A DNA stretch of 44,815 bases. It comes from Emcibacter sp. (GTDB taxonomy: Bacteria > Pseudomonadota > Alphaproteobacteria > Sphingomonadales > Emcibacteraceae). Below are positions 33,172 through 42,447 of this stretch, piece by piece (position 1 is the stretch's first letter; each line of letters starts with the position of its first letter). The notes below the pieces were generated by a model that saw only the letters and a list, made by a program, of their open reading frames with translations, did no database searches and was not told the DNA's origin. The stretch is from NCBI GenBank assembly GCA_016764855.1, contig JAESRB010000006.1, positions 1-44,815 of the forward strand. The letters are read 5' to 3'. Both the position numbers and the translations under genes were made by a program.

Positions 33172-36100
33172 GCGGTATTATGAAATGGTTTGTGCATAAT
33201 TCTGTCGCGGCCAATTTATTGATGGTTATGTTGATTTTTGGGGGGCTGTTCGGTCTTCAGAAGGTGGGTAAAGAGAGCTTTCCCAGTGTGCGTCCGCAGG
33301 AGATCGAGATCTCTATGGTTTATCTGGGGGCAGGCCCAGAAGAAGTGGAAGAGCGGATTATTATCCGTATCGAAGAAGCGGTATATGACCTTGAAGGTGT
33401 GAAGCGGATACGGTCCACCGCGCGGGAAGGTATTGGGTTCGTGACCATCGAAGGGATAGATGATTATGACATGCAAAAGCTTCTTAATGACGTGAAGTCG
33501 CGCGTGGATTCAATAAATACATTCCCCAAGCTTTCCGAACGCCCTCTGGTTTTCCAGCCTGTTTTTAATAATTCGGTGATTGAGTTGGCAATCTCAGCAG
33601 ATATCCCGGAAGCTGCTCTTAAAGAACTGGGCCGTAAAGTACGTAATGAGATTGCAGCCCTCAAAGGCGTGAGCCATGTGAGGCTTGATGCCACACGTCC
33701 TTATGAGATTTCCATTGAAATTGATGAATTTACGTTGCAAAAATATGGTTTGAGTATTGACGATGTGGCGCAGGCCATTTCCCGAACATCGGTGAATATG
33801 CCAGCGGGTAAAGTTGATAATGACGCGGGTAATATTCAGATCATGACCCGTGGCCAAGGTTATAAAGGCGAAGATTTTGAAAATATAGTCGTGTTGCGTG
33901 ATGAGGATGGAACACGGGTCTTGATCAAAGATGTGGCCAAGGTAATCGACGGCTTTGCCGAAGATAAGTTTATGGCGCATATTAACCGTAAGAATGCCGT
34001 TATGTTGACCGTAAATTCAGGTGAGAATCCCAACGTCGTTGCCATCAGTGAAGTGGTAACGGATTATGTGGAAAATACTCTGAAACCAAGTTTGCCCAAA
34101 GAGGTAGAAGCCATCATTTGGCTTGATAATTCAAAAGGCTTTAAAAGTCGGGCTAATACGTTGCTCAGTAATGGTCTTAGCGGTCTTGTTCTGGTATTTC
34201 TTGGGCTGATGTTGTTTTTGACACCGCGTCTGGCAGGCTGGGTTGTGGTGGGCATTGGCGTATCTTTCATGGGAACATTCTTGTTCTTGCCCATGACAGG
34301 TGAAACCATGAATATGATTTCCATGTTTGCCTTTATTTTGATCTTGGGCATCGTGGTGGATGACGCGATCATTATCGGAGAGAATATTCACCGGGAAAAT
34401 CAACGTGGTATCACAGGCGAGAAGGGAGCCGTTCTTGGGGGCTCTAAAGTCGCGAAACCAGTTATATTCTCGGCCCTGACCACGATGATTTTCTTTGCGC
34501 CACTTGCCTTTGTGCCGGGAGATACGCGGCAATTTACCACGGTTATTGCTGTTGTTGTTATTCTGACGTTAATCTTTTCTCTTATTGAAAGCCTGTTGAT
34601 CTTACCGTCTCACTTACGTCATGGGGGAGAGATCAAGCCGGGCGTTGTTGCCAAATTATTTACCCGCATCGGTCTGACAAAATATGTTAATATTGCCAGA
34701 GGCTATGCGGAGAGGTTTCTTTCAACTCTCGTGACCAAATATTATCGGCCCTTTCTGGATAAATGTTTACGTCATAAGGCGGTGACCATGAGCGTGTTTA
34801 TCGGCATGCTGGTGACGGTCATTGTCGGTATTCAGATGGGCGGCCATGTTGGGTTTTCTTTTCAGCCGGCGATTCCGCAGGATTTCATCAGGGCAGAATA
34901 TACTTTTCCAAGTGGTGTACCGTTCAATACGGTGAAAAAGGCCACGAAAGAATTGGAGAATTCCGCTTATAAAGTGGTGGCAGAACTGGAATCCAGATAT
35001 CCAGACGACAAGATTTTTAAAGCGACCATGGCGTTTGCCAGCAGCGGCGGCGCGCGTGCTTTCTTTGTGTTGGAGCCGGGAGAAGATCGTCCTATCACCA
35101 CAGAGGAAATTACAAAGATGTGGCGGGAAGCCACACCGTTTTTCCCCGATGCCAAGGAAGTTAAATTTGATAATACTTTCAATAATGGCAGCCGGGGTAT
35201 GCGCATACGCTTATCATCGTCCGATGGTGACGCCATGACAGCGGCTTTAGTAAAGCTTAAAGCCAAATTGGCCACCTATGATGCGATTTATTATGTGACA
35301 GATACGGCAGATTCGGCACAAGCCGAGGCGGTCTTGTCTCTTATCCCCAGTGCAGAAAATGTAGGGGTTTCCCTTAGAAATCTTGGGAGTCAGGTACGTC
35401 AGGCTTTTTACGGCGAAGAAGTGCAGCGTGTCCCCCGCGGTATTGATGATGTAAAAGTCATGGTGCGTTACCCGGAAGCAGACAGGAAGTCTTTCGATAC
35501 GTTGAATAAATTGCGGGTGCGTGTGGGGGATGGTTCAGAAGTGCCCTTTGGCGCGGTGGCCAATGTGAATTATCGTCCGGCCTATACCACAATTCGCCGG
35601 ACGGACCGGGAACGGACTCTGACCGTCATCGCGTCCTTTAAGGAAGGAAAAGAGGTCGAGGTCGACAAGATCAAGACCGATCTGAAAGAGAATTTCTTCC
35701 CGGATTGGCAAGCAAAATATAAGAATGTGTCACATACATTTGGTGGCGGCGATGAGGGAGAGCAGGAGTTCATGCAATCTATCATCACTAATTTCGCCTT
35801 TGGTCTGTTCATTGTATATGTCTTATTTGCCATTGCCTTTAAGTCATATTTCAAACCCTTCATTATCTTCACGGCCTTGCCCTTTGGATATATGGGGGCC
35901 ATTTTGGGTCATTTGTTCCTGGGGATGGATATCAGCATTTTCTCAATATTGGGGATCGCGGCGGCCATGGGGGTTGTGATTAATGATAATCTGGTGTTGG
36001 TTGATTATATCTGTAAGCTGCGGGATAAGGGATATAGCGTGATACAGGCGATTGAAATTTCCGCCGAGGAACGTTTTCGTCCTATTTTTCTGACATCATT

Positions 36101-36323
36101 CACCACCTTTATTGGGTTGCTTCCCTTAATGTTGGAAACCAGTGTCCAGGCTCAGTTCTTGATCCCGGCGGTGGTATCATTGGCCTTTGGGGTATTATTT
36201 GCCACGGCGGTGACGCTGATTTTGGTGCCGGTGCTTTATATCCTGATGTCACGGGTCAGAGACCGGATCTATGATCTGTTTGGCTGGGAATTGGAGCAAG
36301 CATTACCGGTGCCTGCGGAATAG
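33168..36323 (+). CDS. RND-family efflux pump, inner-membrane permease
   Basis: 1051 aa, the normal length for 12-TM RND pumps. The N-terminus is KWFVHNSVAANLLMVMLIFGG. TM4 carries the proton-relay pair in GIVVDDAIIIGENIHRE. The TM10 region is GVVINDNLVLVDYI; the Lys of AcrB-type GLSAKNAILI is absent and Asn/Asp occupy the site, as in several non-AcrB groups. The two large periplasmic loops and the C-terminal repeat are complete. The substrate could be drugs, lipids or siderophores; nothing in the operon defines it. There is no repressor gene next to the operon. Confidence 0.94.
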   Translation: MSGIMKWFVHNSVAANLLMVMLIFGGLFGLQKVGKESFPSVRPQEIEISMVYLGAGPEEVEERIIIRIEEAVYDLEGVKRIRSTAREGIGFVTIEGIDDYDMQKLLNDVKSRVDSINTFPKLSERPLVFQPVFNNSVIELAISADIPEAALKELGRKVRNEIAALKGVSHVRLDATRPYEISIEIDEFTLQKYGLSIDDVAQAISRTSVNMPAGKVDNDAGNIQIMTRGQGYKGEDFENIVVLRDEDGTRVLIKDVAKVIDGFAEDKFMAHINRKNAVMLTVNSGENPNVVAISEVVTDYVENTLKPSLPKEVEAIIWLDNSKGFKSRANTLLSNGLSGLVLVFLGLMLFLTPRLAGWVVVGIGVSFMGTFLFLPMTGETMNMISMFAFILILGIVVDDAIIIGENIHRENQRGITGEKGAVLGGSKVAKPVIFSALTTMIFFAPLAFVPGDTRQFTTVIAVVVILTLIFSLIESLLILPSHLRHGGEIKPGVVAKLFTRIGLTKYVNIARGYAERFLSTLVTKYYRPFLDKCLRHKAVTMSVFIGMLVTVIVGIQMGGHVGFSFQPAIPQDFIRAEYTFPSGVPFNTVKKATKELENSAYKVVAELESRYPDDKIFKATMAFASSGGARAFFVLEPGEDRPITTEEITKMWREATPFFPDAKEVKFDNTFNNGSRGMRIRLSSSDGDAMTAALVKLKAKLATYDAIYYVTDTADSAQAEAVLSLIPSAENVGVSLRNLGSQVRQAFYGEEVQRVPRGIDDVKVMVRYPEADRKSFDTLNKLRVRVGDGSEVPFGAVANVNYRPAYTTIRRTDRERTLTVIASFKEGKEVEVDKIKTDLKENFFPDWQAKYKNVSHTFGGGDEGEQEFMQSIITNFAFGLFIVYVLFAIAFKSYFKPFIIFTALPFGYMGAILGHLFLGMDISIFSILGIAAAMGVVINDNLVLVDYICKLRDKGYSVIQAIEISAEERFRPIFLTSFTTFIGLLPLMLETSVQAQFLIPAVVSLAFGVLFATAVTLILVPVLYILMSRVRDRIYDLFGWELEQALPVPAE

Positions 36324-36374
36324 CGGGATCAGATTGCTCATTGTCATTGGCTTCAGGCTTATTTGTTATAGGTT

Positions 36375-37898
36375 TTATTTGTCATAGACAATGAGCTTTA
36401 CTCGTTGGCCCGCTCTCAGGCTGTTGTTGTTCTGAAGACCATTCAGCACCAGAAAACGCTTCAGTCTGTTTTTGGGGAAGGCCATCTTTTGGGCTAGATG
36501 GCTGGCGGTATCACCGGGTTGTACGGTGACGATGCGGATGATTTTACCTTTTATCTTGTTGGCCTGCCGAGGGGAGAGCTTCTGGAAGCTAGAGGTCATG
36601 CGCGTTAATCCGTCATTCAGGCTGTAAGTTTTGCTCATCGGGGTGATGGTCAGGAAAAAATAGGCCATATTGTCTGAATGGCGAATGGCGGTGATCCGAA
36701 CTTGTGACGGGACATTGGCCACTTTGATATTATTCCACCCAGTGATGGCGGTCATGCCATTGATGGTCATGTCCTCCAGCCCCCGGAGCGCAGCCTCCTT
36801 GGCGAAGGTTTTCCAGATATCGGATGTGAATTCAATCATATTGCGGCTCTTCAGCCGATCATTGGAGAATATGACGATAGCACCGTCGGCCGGACCAACC
36901 CCCTTGGCATAGACCATATCACTGCTATTAACCAGGCGGAAATTTGGTGGCACGGTAAATTTGAACCGCATGGCGCCGTGAGAAAATGTCCGTCCCTTGA
37001 TCAGTCCCTGTGCCGGATCATCCCCGTAAATCATGCCATCGATAGCATTTAAATAACGGTCCCGTCCGGGATCGCGGCTATTTTGCACAACGCCGGTTTT
37101 TTGGGCAGCGGCGAAGGCACGGCTGACCCGGTCCTGTGTATTGGGATGGGTGGAGAAGAATTCCGGGGGCCGTTGCTGACCCGTACGATTGGCGATGGCA
37201 TCCTGTAAATTACTCTCCGCATCTAGAGAACGCAGCATATCCGCCGCCGCATAGGGGTCAAATCCGGCGCGGGTGGAATAGCGTACGCCAAGCTGATCAG
37301 ATTCATATTCATTGCTTCTGGAATAGCTTTTCAGATAAAGCTGGGAGCCATAGCCTAGAACGTCATTCAGTTGCTTGCTCTTGACGGCGGCTCCGAGAAG
37401 GGCGACGCCAAGGCCGGTGAATAATTGTTGGTTATATCTCTTGGCGGAATGTCGGCCGGTGACATGGCCGATTTCATGACCAAGGACAGAGGCCATCTCT
37501 GATTCACTGTTGAATAGGGCCAAGATACCTCTGGTGACATAAATATATCCGCCCGGCAGGGCAAAGGCGTTGACGATTGGGGAATTGAGGACGGTAAAGG
37601 TAAAGGGACTGTGGTTCAATTCGGACACGGCGGCCAGTCTTCCGCCAACCACGGCCACATATCCCGCGATTTTTGGCACATCCAATACGCCGCCATGCTG
37701 TTTAAGGATCAGGGGATGTTGTTCTTTGCCGAGGGCCGTTTCTTTGGCCGGGCTCATGAAGGGGGTAAAGTCCGACCGGCCTGTTGCCGGATTGGTGGTC
37801 ACACAGCCCTGAAGCAACATTGTGGCGGCAATCATTCCGGTTACAAAGATGTTTTTGCTGAATATTTTACCGGATTTCTGCGTGGGGCTATATGGCAT
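36375..37898 (-). CDS. M48-family metalloprotease lipoprotein with C-terminal LysM domain
   Basis: 507 aa envelope protease. The signal ends in the lipobox LLQGC (Cys32). The zinc site is HEIGH (residues 141-145), with the third ligand in EYESD (Glu199). Downstream is a beta-rich M48C region. It lacks the TPR domain of BepA; instead the last ~50 residues form a LysM-like peptidoglycan-binding module (VQPGDTASHLAQKM to LRAGQRVKLIV). It probably takes part in outer-membrane protein quality control near the cell wall (inference from BepA/LoiP relatives). It lies 12 bp downstream of the SNase-like gene on the same strand. Confidence 0.92.
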   Translation of the reverse strand: MPYSPTQKSGKIFSKNIFVTGMIAATMLLQGCVTTNPATGRSDFTPFMSPAKETALGKEQHPLILKQHGGVLDVPKIAGYVAVVGGRLAAVSELNHSPFTFTVLNSPIVNAFALPGGYIYVTRGILALFNSESEMASVLGHEIGHVTGRHSAKRYNQQLFTGLGVALLGAAVKSKQLNDVLGYGSQLYLKSYSRSNEYESDQLGVRYSTRAGFDPYAAADMLRSLDAESNLQDAIANRTGQQRPPEFFSTHPNTQDRVSRAFAAAQKTGVVQNSRDPGRDRYLNAIDGMIYGDDPAQGLIKGRTFSHGAMRFKFTVPPNFRLVNSSDMVYAKGVGPADGAIVIFSNDRLKSRNMIEFTSDIWKTFAKEAALRGLEDMTINGMTAITGWNNIKVANVPSQVRITAIRHSDNMAYFFLTITPMSKTYSLNDGLTRMTSSFQKLSPRQANKIKGKIIRIVTVQPGDTASHLAQKMAFPKNRLKRFLVLNGLQNNNSLRAGQRVKLIVYDK

Positions 37899-37910
37899 AT
37901 ACTAAGTCCT

Positions 37911-38699
37911 TCATGGGATAATCGTGATCTGTTCAGGATGGGTGGCTTCAATCATAGGGCCATTGTATGATTTCAACCAGCCCCTGACTTCTATTTTTTT
38001 GCCCTTGTAATTTTCGGGCTGAATATTGACTTTGCGGAATTTTCTGGCGGCGCGTGACTTGATGACAATGGTGAAATCTTCCCGCCAGTCCTTGCCAAAA
38101 TTTAGATAATAGGTACCGCGAATATGGGCGACAGCCCGAACCGTGCCGGTAATAATCTGGAAACTATTCTGGTATTTTTCGGATGTTTCCTGAGCTTTGG
38201 GTTGGTAATAGTCCACGGCCCAAATGCCCAGATTACGTTGCCGGGCCATCTGTTCGTACCGCATCATTTCCGGGACGATGGCCCGGTTATCGGGAAAGGT
38301 ATAGACCCGCGCCATACCGTTTTTTATTATCTCGCCCTGCACCCAAAGGCCGTCATTCAGAAACAGATGGGCCAGCGCGCGGCCATATCTGTCCCGCCGC
38401 TGACCGCCGTAATAGAGCGTGACGAATTTATCCAAAACAAGATCGGACAGCAGGCTCTTTGAGGCCTGTCCCAGGGGCCATCCTTTGAAGCCCTTTCGGC
38501 CAAGGGGCAGCATGGGGGCCTGAATGCCCACCAGTCGGACGCGGGTTTGATCTTTCAGAATAACAGTATCGCCATCAATGACTTTTATGACCTGCTGGCG
38601 AGTTGATTTTTTGAGTTGTTTGCGCAGGTCTGCCAGCGCGGATGTTCCGGTCGAGGCGATCACAATCAGGGTGAGAAATAATGTAAATATCTTGCGCAT
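37911..38699 (-). CDS. Secreted SNase-like (thermonuclease fold) protein, catalytic residues altered
   Basis: 262 aa with a signal peptide (about residues 1-23). The SNase-like core reads VIKVIDGDTVILKDQTRVRLVGIQAP, then YYGGQRRDRYGRALAHLFL. Relative to staphylococcal nuclease, Arg35 and Arg87 equivalents (R55, R107) and the calcium-site IDGD are present. The D40 position is Gln (GIQAP) and the catalytic Glu43 position is Met (APM). From memory, other alphaproteobacterial members also read GIQAP, so this may be a subfamily trait and not decay. A C-terminal ~90 residues form an extra beta domain. Nuclease activity is doubtful; nucleic-acid or envelope binding is possible. It is upstream of, and probably co-transcribed with, the M48 gene. 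Confidence 0.85.
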   Translation of the reverse strand: MRKIFTLFLTLIVIASTGTSALADLRKQLKKSTRQQVIKVIDGDTVILKDQTRVRLVGIQAPMLPLGRKGFKGWPLGQASKSLLSDLVLDKFVTLYYGGQRRDRYGRALAHLFLNDGLWVQGEIIKNGMARVYTFPDNRAIVPEMMRYEQMARQRNLGIWAVDYYQPKAQETSEKYQNSFQIITGTVRAVAHIRGTYYLNFGKDWREDFTIVIKSRAARKFRKVNIQPENYKGKKIEVRGWLKSYNGPMIEATHPEQITIIP

Positions 38700-38776
38700 G
38701 GGGGGAGCATACCTATTATGGAAAGGTATTTACAGGATGAATTTCATCCTTTGTCCCTCAAGGAAAAGGAAATATC

Positions 38777-39385
38777 ATGCGGATTATTCACGGAACCCCC
38801 TATGCTAGAACGAATTATGTGATCTGGGCCATGAAGGAATTGGGGCTGGATTTTGAGATTAAACCGGTAAATCCTATGACGGGAGAGACAAAAAGCCCTG
38901 AATATCTGGCGCTTAATCCCAATGGTTTGATCCCTACTTTGGAAGAAGATGGATTTCTGCTGTGGGAAACGACAGCCATCAATTCGTATCTGGCGAAAAA
39001 ATATGGGGATGGCCTGTTATGGTCCTCAGACCCTCAGGAAGAAGCACAGATCATGCAATGGTGTGTTTTCGGGGCAATTTATGTGGATCATCAGGCGGTG
39101 AACCACATCCTGCACAAGCAAGCCCTGCCAGAGGATATGAGGGACGAGAAGATATTGGCGTTGGCCAAAGAAGAATTACGCCCGCACTTGGAAGTTCTGA
39201 ATGGTCATTTATCGGACAAGGATTATCTGGTGGCGGGGCGGTTCACGATTGCGGACCTTAACTTGGCGGCGATGTTGGATTATGCGGTGAAATCCGGATA
39301 TGATTTTTCAGGTTTAGGGCATGTTCAGCGTTGGCTGACCGATTGTTTGGGGCGGCCTGTGCGGGTTGAGATGAACAAGAGATAG
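38777..39385 (+). CDS. Glutathione S-transferase family protein
   Basis: 202 aa. The thioredoxin-like N-terminal domain has HGTPYARTNYVIWAMKELGL, LNPNGLIPTLEEDGFLLWET and the cis-Pro IP motif that binds glutathione. The catalytic position after strand 1 is probably the Ser/Tyr/Arg region PYARTN, not a clear Cys. The all-helical C-terminal domain has VAGRFTIADLNLAAMLDYA, the N-capping box/hydrophobic staple motif. Cytosolic; substrate unknown. AAGGAAA precedes the ATG. Divergent from the SNase-like gene. Confidence 0.92.
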   Translation: MRIIHGTPYARTNYVIWAMKELGLDFEIKPVNPMTGETKSPEYLALNPNGLIPTLEEDGFLLWETTAINSYLAKKYGDGLLWSSDPQEEAQIMQWCVFGAIYVDHQAVNHILHKQALPEDMRDEKILALAKEELRPHLEVLNGHLSDKDYLVAGRFTIADLNLAAMLDYAVKSGYDFSGLGHVQRWLTDCLGRPVRVEMNKR

Positions 39386-39449
39386 GCGACCCGATAAAAA
39401 GGCACGGCCAAAGACGGCATAAAAGACAGGCTATAAATCAAGGCAGGAT

Positions 39450-40142
39450 TTAACGTTTCTTTTTTCCGGGATTAAGCAGCCGGTATTCGCCCGTGACTTT
39501 GGTAAAACGTATTGCCAGCGCAAAGGCCAGCATGACAGGGGCAATGATGACCATAATCATCTGCAATGTTGTCCGTTCCCGCTCTTTTAGGTTATCTAAA
39601 TGCAGCGTCCGTTTGTCATTATATTGCGCGATACGGCGGGTGAGGATCTTCTGTTCTATGCGGGGGATGAGGGGGCCATATTGTTGCAGGTCTTCGGCAC
39701 CGGTGGGGGATAATTCGGAAAATGTAGTATTGCCATTTTGCATCAGGTTTAAATCATTGATACGCCCTTCCAGCCAATTGCACAATTTATGATATTGGGT
39801 GTCTTTCAGGTTTTTATCTTTTAGGGCCTTGGCCTCGCTACAGATGAAGATCTGATAATGGCTATACCAGTTCCGAACCCCGCTCAGGCTTTGGGTTGCT
39901 TGCCATTCACTTTCATAATGGGATGTTTCTGCCTGATATTGTCTTGCTTCGCCGACCAGCCCTAGCGTGGACAGAAAGGCCAACGTCAGCCATAGGTAAT
40001 CCGCCAGTTTCCATGCGCGGAGGCTTAAGGGAAACCAAACAACAAATAAGAAATGCAGCAACAGGGTAAAAAAGATAAATATGCCCACGACCCAATAGAT
40101 GTTTGATGCCAGACTTAAGATGCCGTTGCCCCAGCCATTCAT
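39450..40142 (-). CDS. Uncharacterised membrane protein with central soluble helical domain
   Basis: 230 aa. Three hydrophobic segments: about 17-37 (VVGIFIFFTLLLHFLF), 47-66 (LWLTLAFLSTLGLVG) and 197-217 (MIMVIIAPVMLAFALAI). Between them about 130 residues form a charged helical region with three Cys-containing stretches (FICSEAKALKD, HKLCNWLEGR). The C-terminus is basic (NPGKKKR). I do not recognise a family. The architecture, with two N-terminal TMs, a long linker and one C-terminal TM, recalls sensor-like proteins but without any output domain. Alone on its strand between GST and the amidohydrolase. Confidence 0.7.
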   Translation of the reverse strand: MNGWGNGILSLASNIYWVVGIFIFFTLLLHFLFVVWFPLSLRAWKLADYLWLTLAFLSTLGLVGEARQYQAETSHYESEWQATQSLSGVRNWYSHYQIFICSEAKALKDKNLKDTQYHKLCNWLEGRINDLNLMQNGNTTFSELSPTGAEDLQQYGPLIPRIEQKILTRRIAQYNDKRTLHLDNLKERERTTLQMIMVIIAPVMLAFALAIRFTKVTGEYRLLNPGKKKR

Positions 40143-40310
40143 GTATTTTTCCCTCGCCGCTGATTTTTCATAGGGTCAGATTAGCATATTAAAGTACCGT
40201 AGGTTTAAAAAATACAGGGCTTACTCGGAATAATAGGGGTTAATTTCTATTGCACGGGCGGTTGGTTCTGTTAGGCTATTTTTTATAGAGGATAATGGAG
40301 AGGGAAAATC

Positions 40311-41633
40311 ATGAGAAAAACACTCGTCGCGGCCTTGAGCTTTACCATGATGATGAGTTCGGCCTATGGCCTTGAGCCGATTCAAACGGCTGTGGACAAG
40401 GATTATGAGAGCCACTTGTCGGACCTGTTTGTGTATTTTCATCAAAACCCCGAACTGAGCTTGCAGGAGCATAATACGGCGGCGCGTCTGGCGCAGGAAT
40501 TAAAAGCCGAAGGCTTTGAGGTCACCACAGGGGTTGGGGGCACTGGCGTTGTGGCGCTGCTCAAAAATGGCGAGGGACCATTGGTGATGATGCGGGCCGA
40601 TATGGATGGGTTGCCGGTGAAGGAAAAATCCGGATTGGCCATCGCGTCAACGGCAACTCAGAAAGATCCGATTACGGGCAATATGGTGCCGGTAATGCAT
40701 GCTTGCGGCCATGATGTACATATGACCAGCCTTGTGGGGACGGCCCGACGCATGGCGGCCATGAAAGATAAATGGTCCGGGACCTTGATGTTGATTGGCC
40801 AACCAGCCGAAGAGCGGGTGATGGGGGCCAGAGACATGATGAAAGATAACCTGTGGCAGCGATTCGGCAAACCGGATTATGCCATGGCCTTTCATGTGTC
40901 ATCTGGTAATGAGGCCGGGGTGATCAATGTCTCGGAAGGCGCCCCCTTTGCCGGGGCGGATTCTGTGGATATTATCATTCACGGCGTTGGGGCGCACGGT
41001 GCGTCTCCCCATGCGGGTAAGGACCCGGTCTTGTTGGGCAGTCAGATTGTGGTGGCCTTGCAAACATTGGTGTCCCGTGAATTATCGCCCCGTCAGCCCG
41101 GGGTGGTTACAGTGGGGTCGTTCCATTCCGGCACCAAACATAACATCATTTCCGACCGGGCGCATTTGCAGCTGACGGTGCGCAATACCAATTTGGAAAC
41201 CCGTAAAATCCTTTTGGATGGCATCAAACGTATTGCGGAAAACCTTGGTCGTGCCGCCGGTTTGCCCGAAGACATGCTGCCGGAAGTGATTGTTTCCGAG
41301 GAAAGTACACCGCCAACGGTCAATAATGATGAGCTTGTCCGGCGGTTAAGGAAGGTCTGGAAAACCAATATGGGCGATGACAAGGTGGTGACGATTGCGC
41401 CCACGGGCATGGGAGCGGAGGATTTTCCGTTTTTCACAACGGACCCGGCAATCCCCAGTGTGTATTTTGTGGTCGGTGGCACCCCGAAAGAGGATTTTGA
41501 GCGGGCCAAAGCAGGCGGTCCGGCAATCCCCAGTCATCACTCTCCCTTGTTTAAAATTACGCCAGCGCCAGCCATTAAAAGCGGCGTTGCGGCAACGGTA
41601 TATGCTTTGCTAGAGTTGATGCCCCGTAAATAG
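40311..41633 (+). CDS. Secreted M20-family amidohydrolase (N-acyl amino acid / hippurate hydrolase-like)
   Basis: 440 aa dinuclear-zinc hydrolase. A signal peptide (MRKTLVAALSFTMMMSSAYG) predicts periplasmic location, unlike most cytosolic homologues. Metal-site motifs include MMRADMDGLPVKEKSG, HACGHDVHMTSLVG, the catalytic GQPAEER and the dimerisation-domain HGASPHAGKDPVLLG. The late ligand region is IPSHHSPLF. It would release free amino acids from N-acylated or amide-linked compounds. The frame matches the full family length. It is near L-asparaginase II, so both may serve amide or amino-acid salvage (inference). Confidence 0.93.
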   Translation: MRKTLVAALSFTMMMSSAYGLEPIQTAVDKDYESHLSDLFVYFHQNPELSLQEHNTAARLAQELKAEGFEVTTGVGGTGVVALLKNGEGPLVMMRADMDGLPVKEKSGLAIASTATQKDPITGNMVPVMHACGHDVHMTSLVGTARRMAAMKDKWSGTLMLIGQPAEERVMGARDMMKDNLWQRFGKPDYAMAFHVSSGNEAGVINVSEGAPFAGADSVDIIIHGVGAHGASPHAGKDPVLLGSQIVVALQTLVSRELSPRQPGVVTVGSFHSGTKHNIISDRAHLQLTVRNTNLETRKILLDGIKRIAENLGRAAGLPEDMLPEVIVSEESTPPTVNNDELVRRLRKVWKTNMGDDKVVTIAPTGMGAEDFPFFTTDPAIPSVYFVVGGTPKEDFERAKAGGPAIPSHHSPLFKITPAPAIKSGVAATVYALLELMPRK

Positions 41634-41659
41634 ACTTTAGGGGGGGGGGCTATATTCTG

Positions 41660-42253
41660 TCAGCGGCCTGTTTTGGACAGGCTGACACTTAGAATAATGG
41701 CGTCGTTGTCTCCGGCATTAACATAGAGATGTCCCATGGGGCTATCCAGATACAGGCTGTCGCCCTGCTCCAGATAAACGGGTTCATAATGTTCCATGAC
41801 GATCTTGACCCGGCCTTCGAGGATATAGGTAAATTCCTCTCCGGGATGGCGGATAAGCTCGATATCGTTATCGTCTCCATCGATCAATTTTAAATGGGAA
41901 ATAACGGGGATCATGACTTTCTTGGAAATGCTGGAACAAAGAAAGTTACTGATATAAGAATCCGTTGTGATGAGTGTCTTTTCATCTTGTCTGGTAATGG
42001 CGAGTCTTGCTACGGGCCGGGTGTCGCTATTGGAGGTGCCATCATTACCCTTTATCAGCTGGGAAATGTCGATGTCAAGAGCGTGACATATCTGCATAAC
42101 CTTATCAAATCCGGGCGATATTATATCATTCTCGATTTTGGACAGCGTGGATTGAGCAATGGAACTCAGTTCAGCCATTTTTTTAAGATTCATATGGCGA
42201 GCTTGGCGTATTTGGCGTATTTTTAATCCAAGTTTGATTTTTTCATGCGGCAT
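41660..42253 (-). CDS. XRE-family regulator with C-terminal cupin domain
   Basis: 197 aa. N-terminal helix-turn-helix (LGLKIRQIRQARHMNLKKMAEL, SSIAQSTLSKIENDIISPG). The C-terminal cupin (about 115-195) contains IRHPGEEFTYILEGRVKIVM, YLEQGDSLYLDSPMGHLYVN, a small-molecule-binding barrel. This PuuR-like architecture usually controls amino-acid, polyamine or osmolyte genes. It is divergent from L-asparaginase II across 194 bp that contain a 21-bp palindrome (42298-42318), so direct control of that gene and itself is likely (inference). Confidence 0.93.
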   Translation of the reverse strand: MPHEKIKLGLKIRQIRQARHMNLKKMAELSSIAQSTLSKIENDIISPGFDKVMQICHALDIDISQLIKGNDGTSNSDTRPVARLAITRQDEKTLITTDSYISNFLCSSISKKVMIPVISHLKLIDGDDNDIELIRHPGEEFTYILEGRVKIVMEHYEPVYLEQGDSLYLDSPMGHLYVNAGDNDAIILSVSLSKTGR

Positions 42254-42297
42254 AACACCTGTTTCTCATCGTCTTATTTTTTAATTTCGTTACCTTA

Positions 42298-42318
42298 TAT
42301 TATACATTGCTTATAATA
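42298..42318. promoter_or_regulatory. 21-bp palindrome, candidate XRE-cupin operator
   Basis: TATTATA-CATTGCT-TATAATA: perfect 7-bp arms. The right arm contains TATAAT, so the site could overlap a plus-strand -10 for the asparaginase gene. It is 45 bp upstream of the regulator start. Confidence 0.45.
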
Positions 42319-42447
42319 CAATATTCAATATTTTTGATTGTCAGGACGGATTTTTCCCGTTCTGGGGTGATTTTCGGATGTAAATTTTTCATATTATAAA
42401 ATAAATTTCTTATCGTAATGTATGGTTTGAAAATAGGAGGTGTTGTA

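Noticed and set aside
41640-41649. Run of ten G residues, possible phase-variation tract
   Set aside because: It lies in the 26-bp gap between two convergent stop codons, so slippage there would not change either protein or a promoter. Assembly or sequencing error in the homopolymer is also possible.
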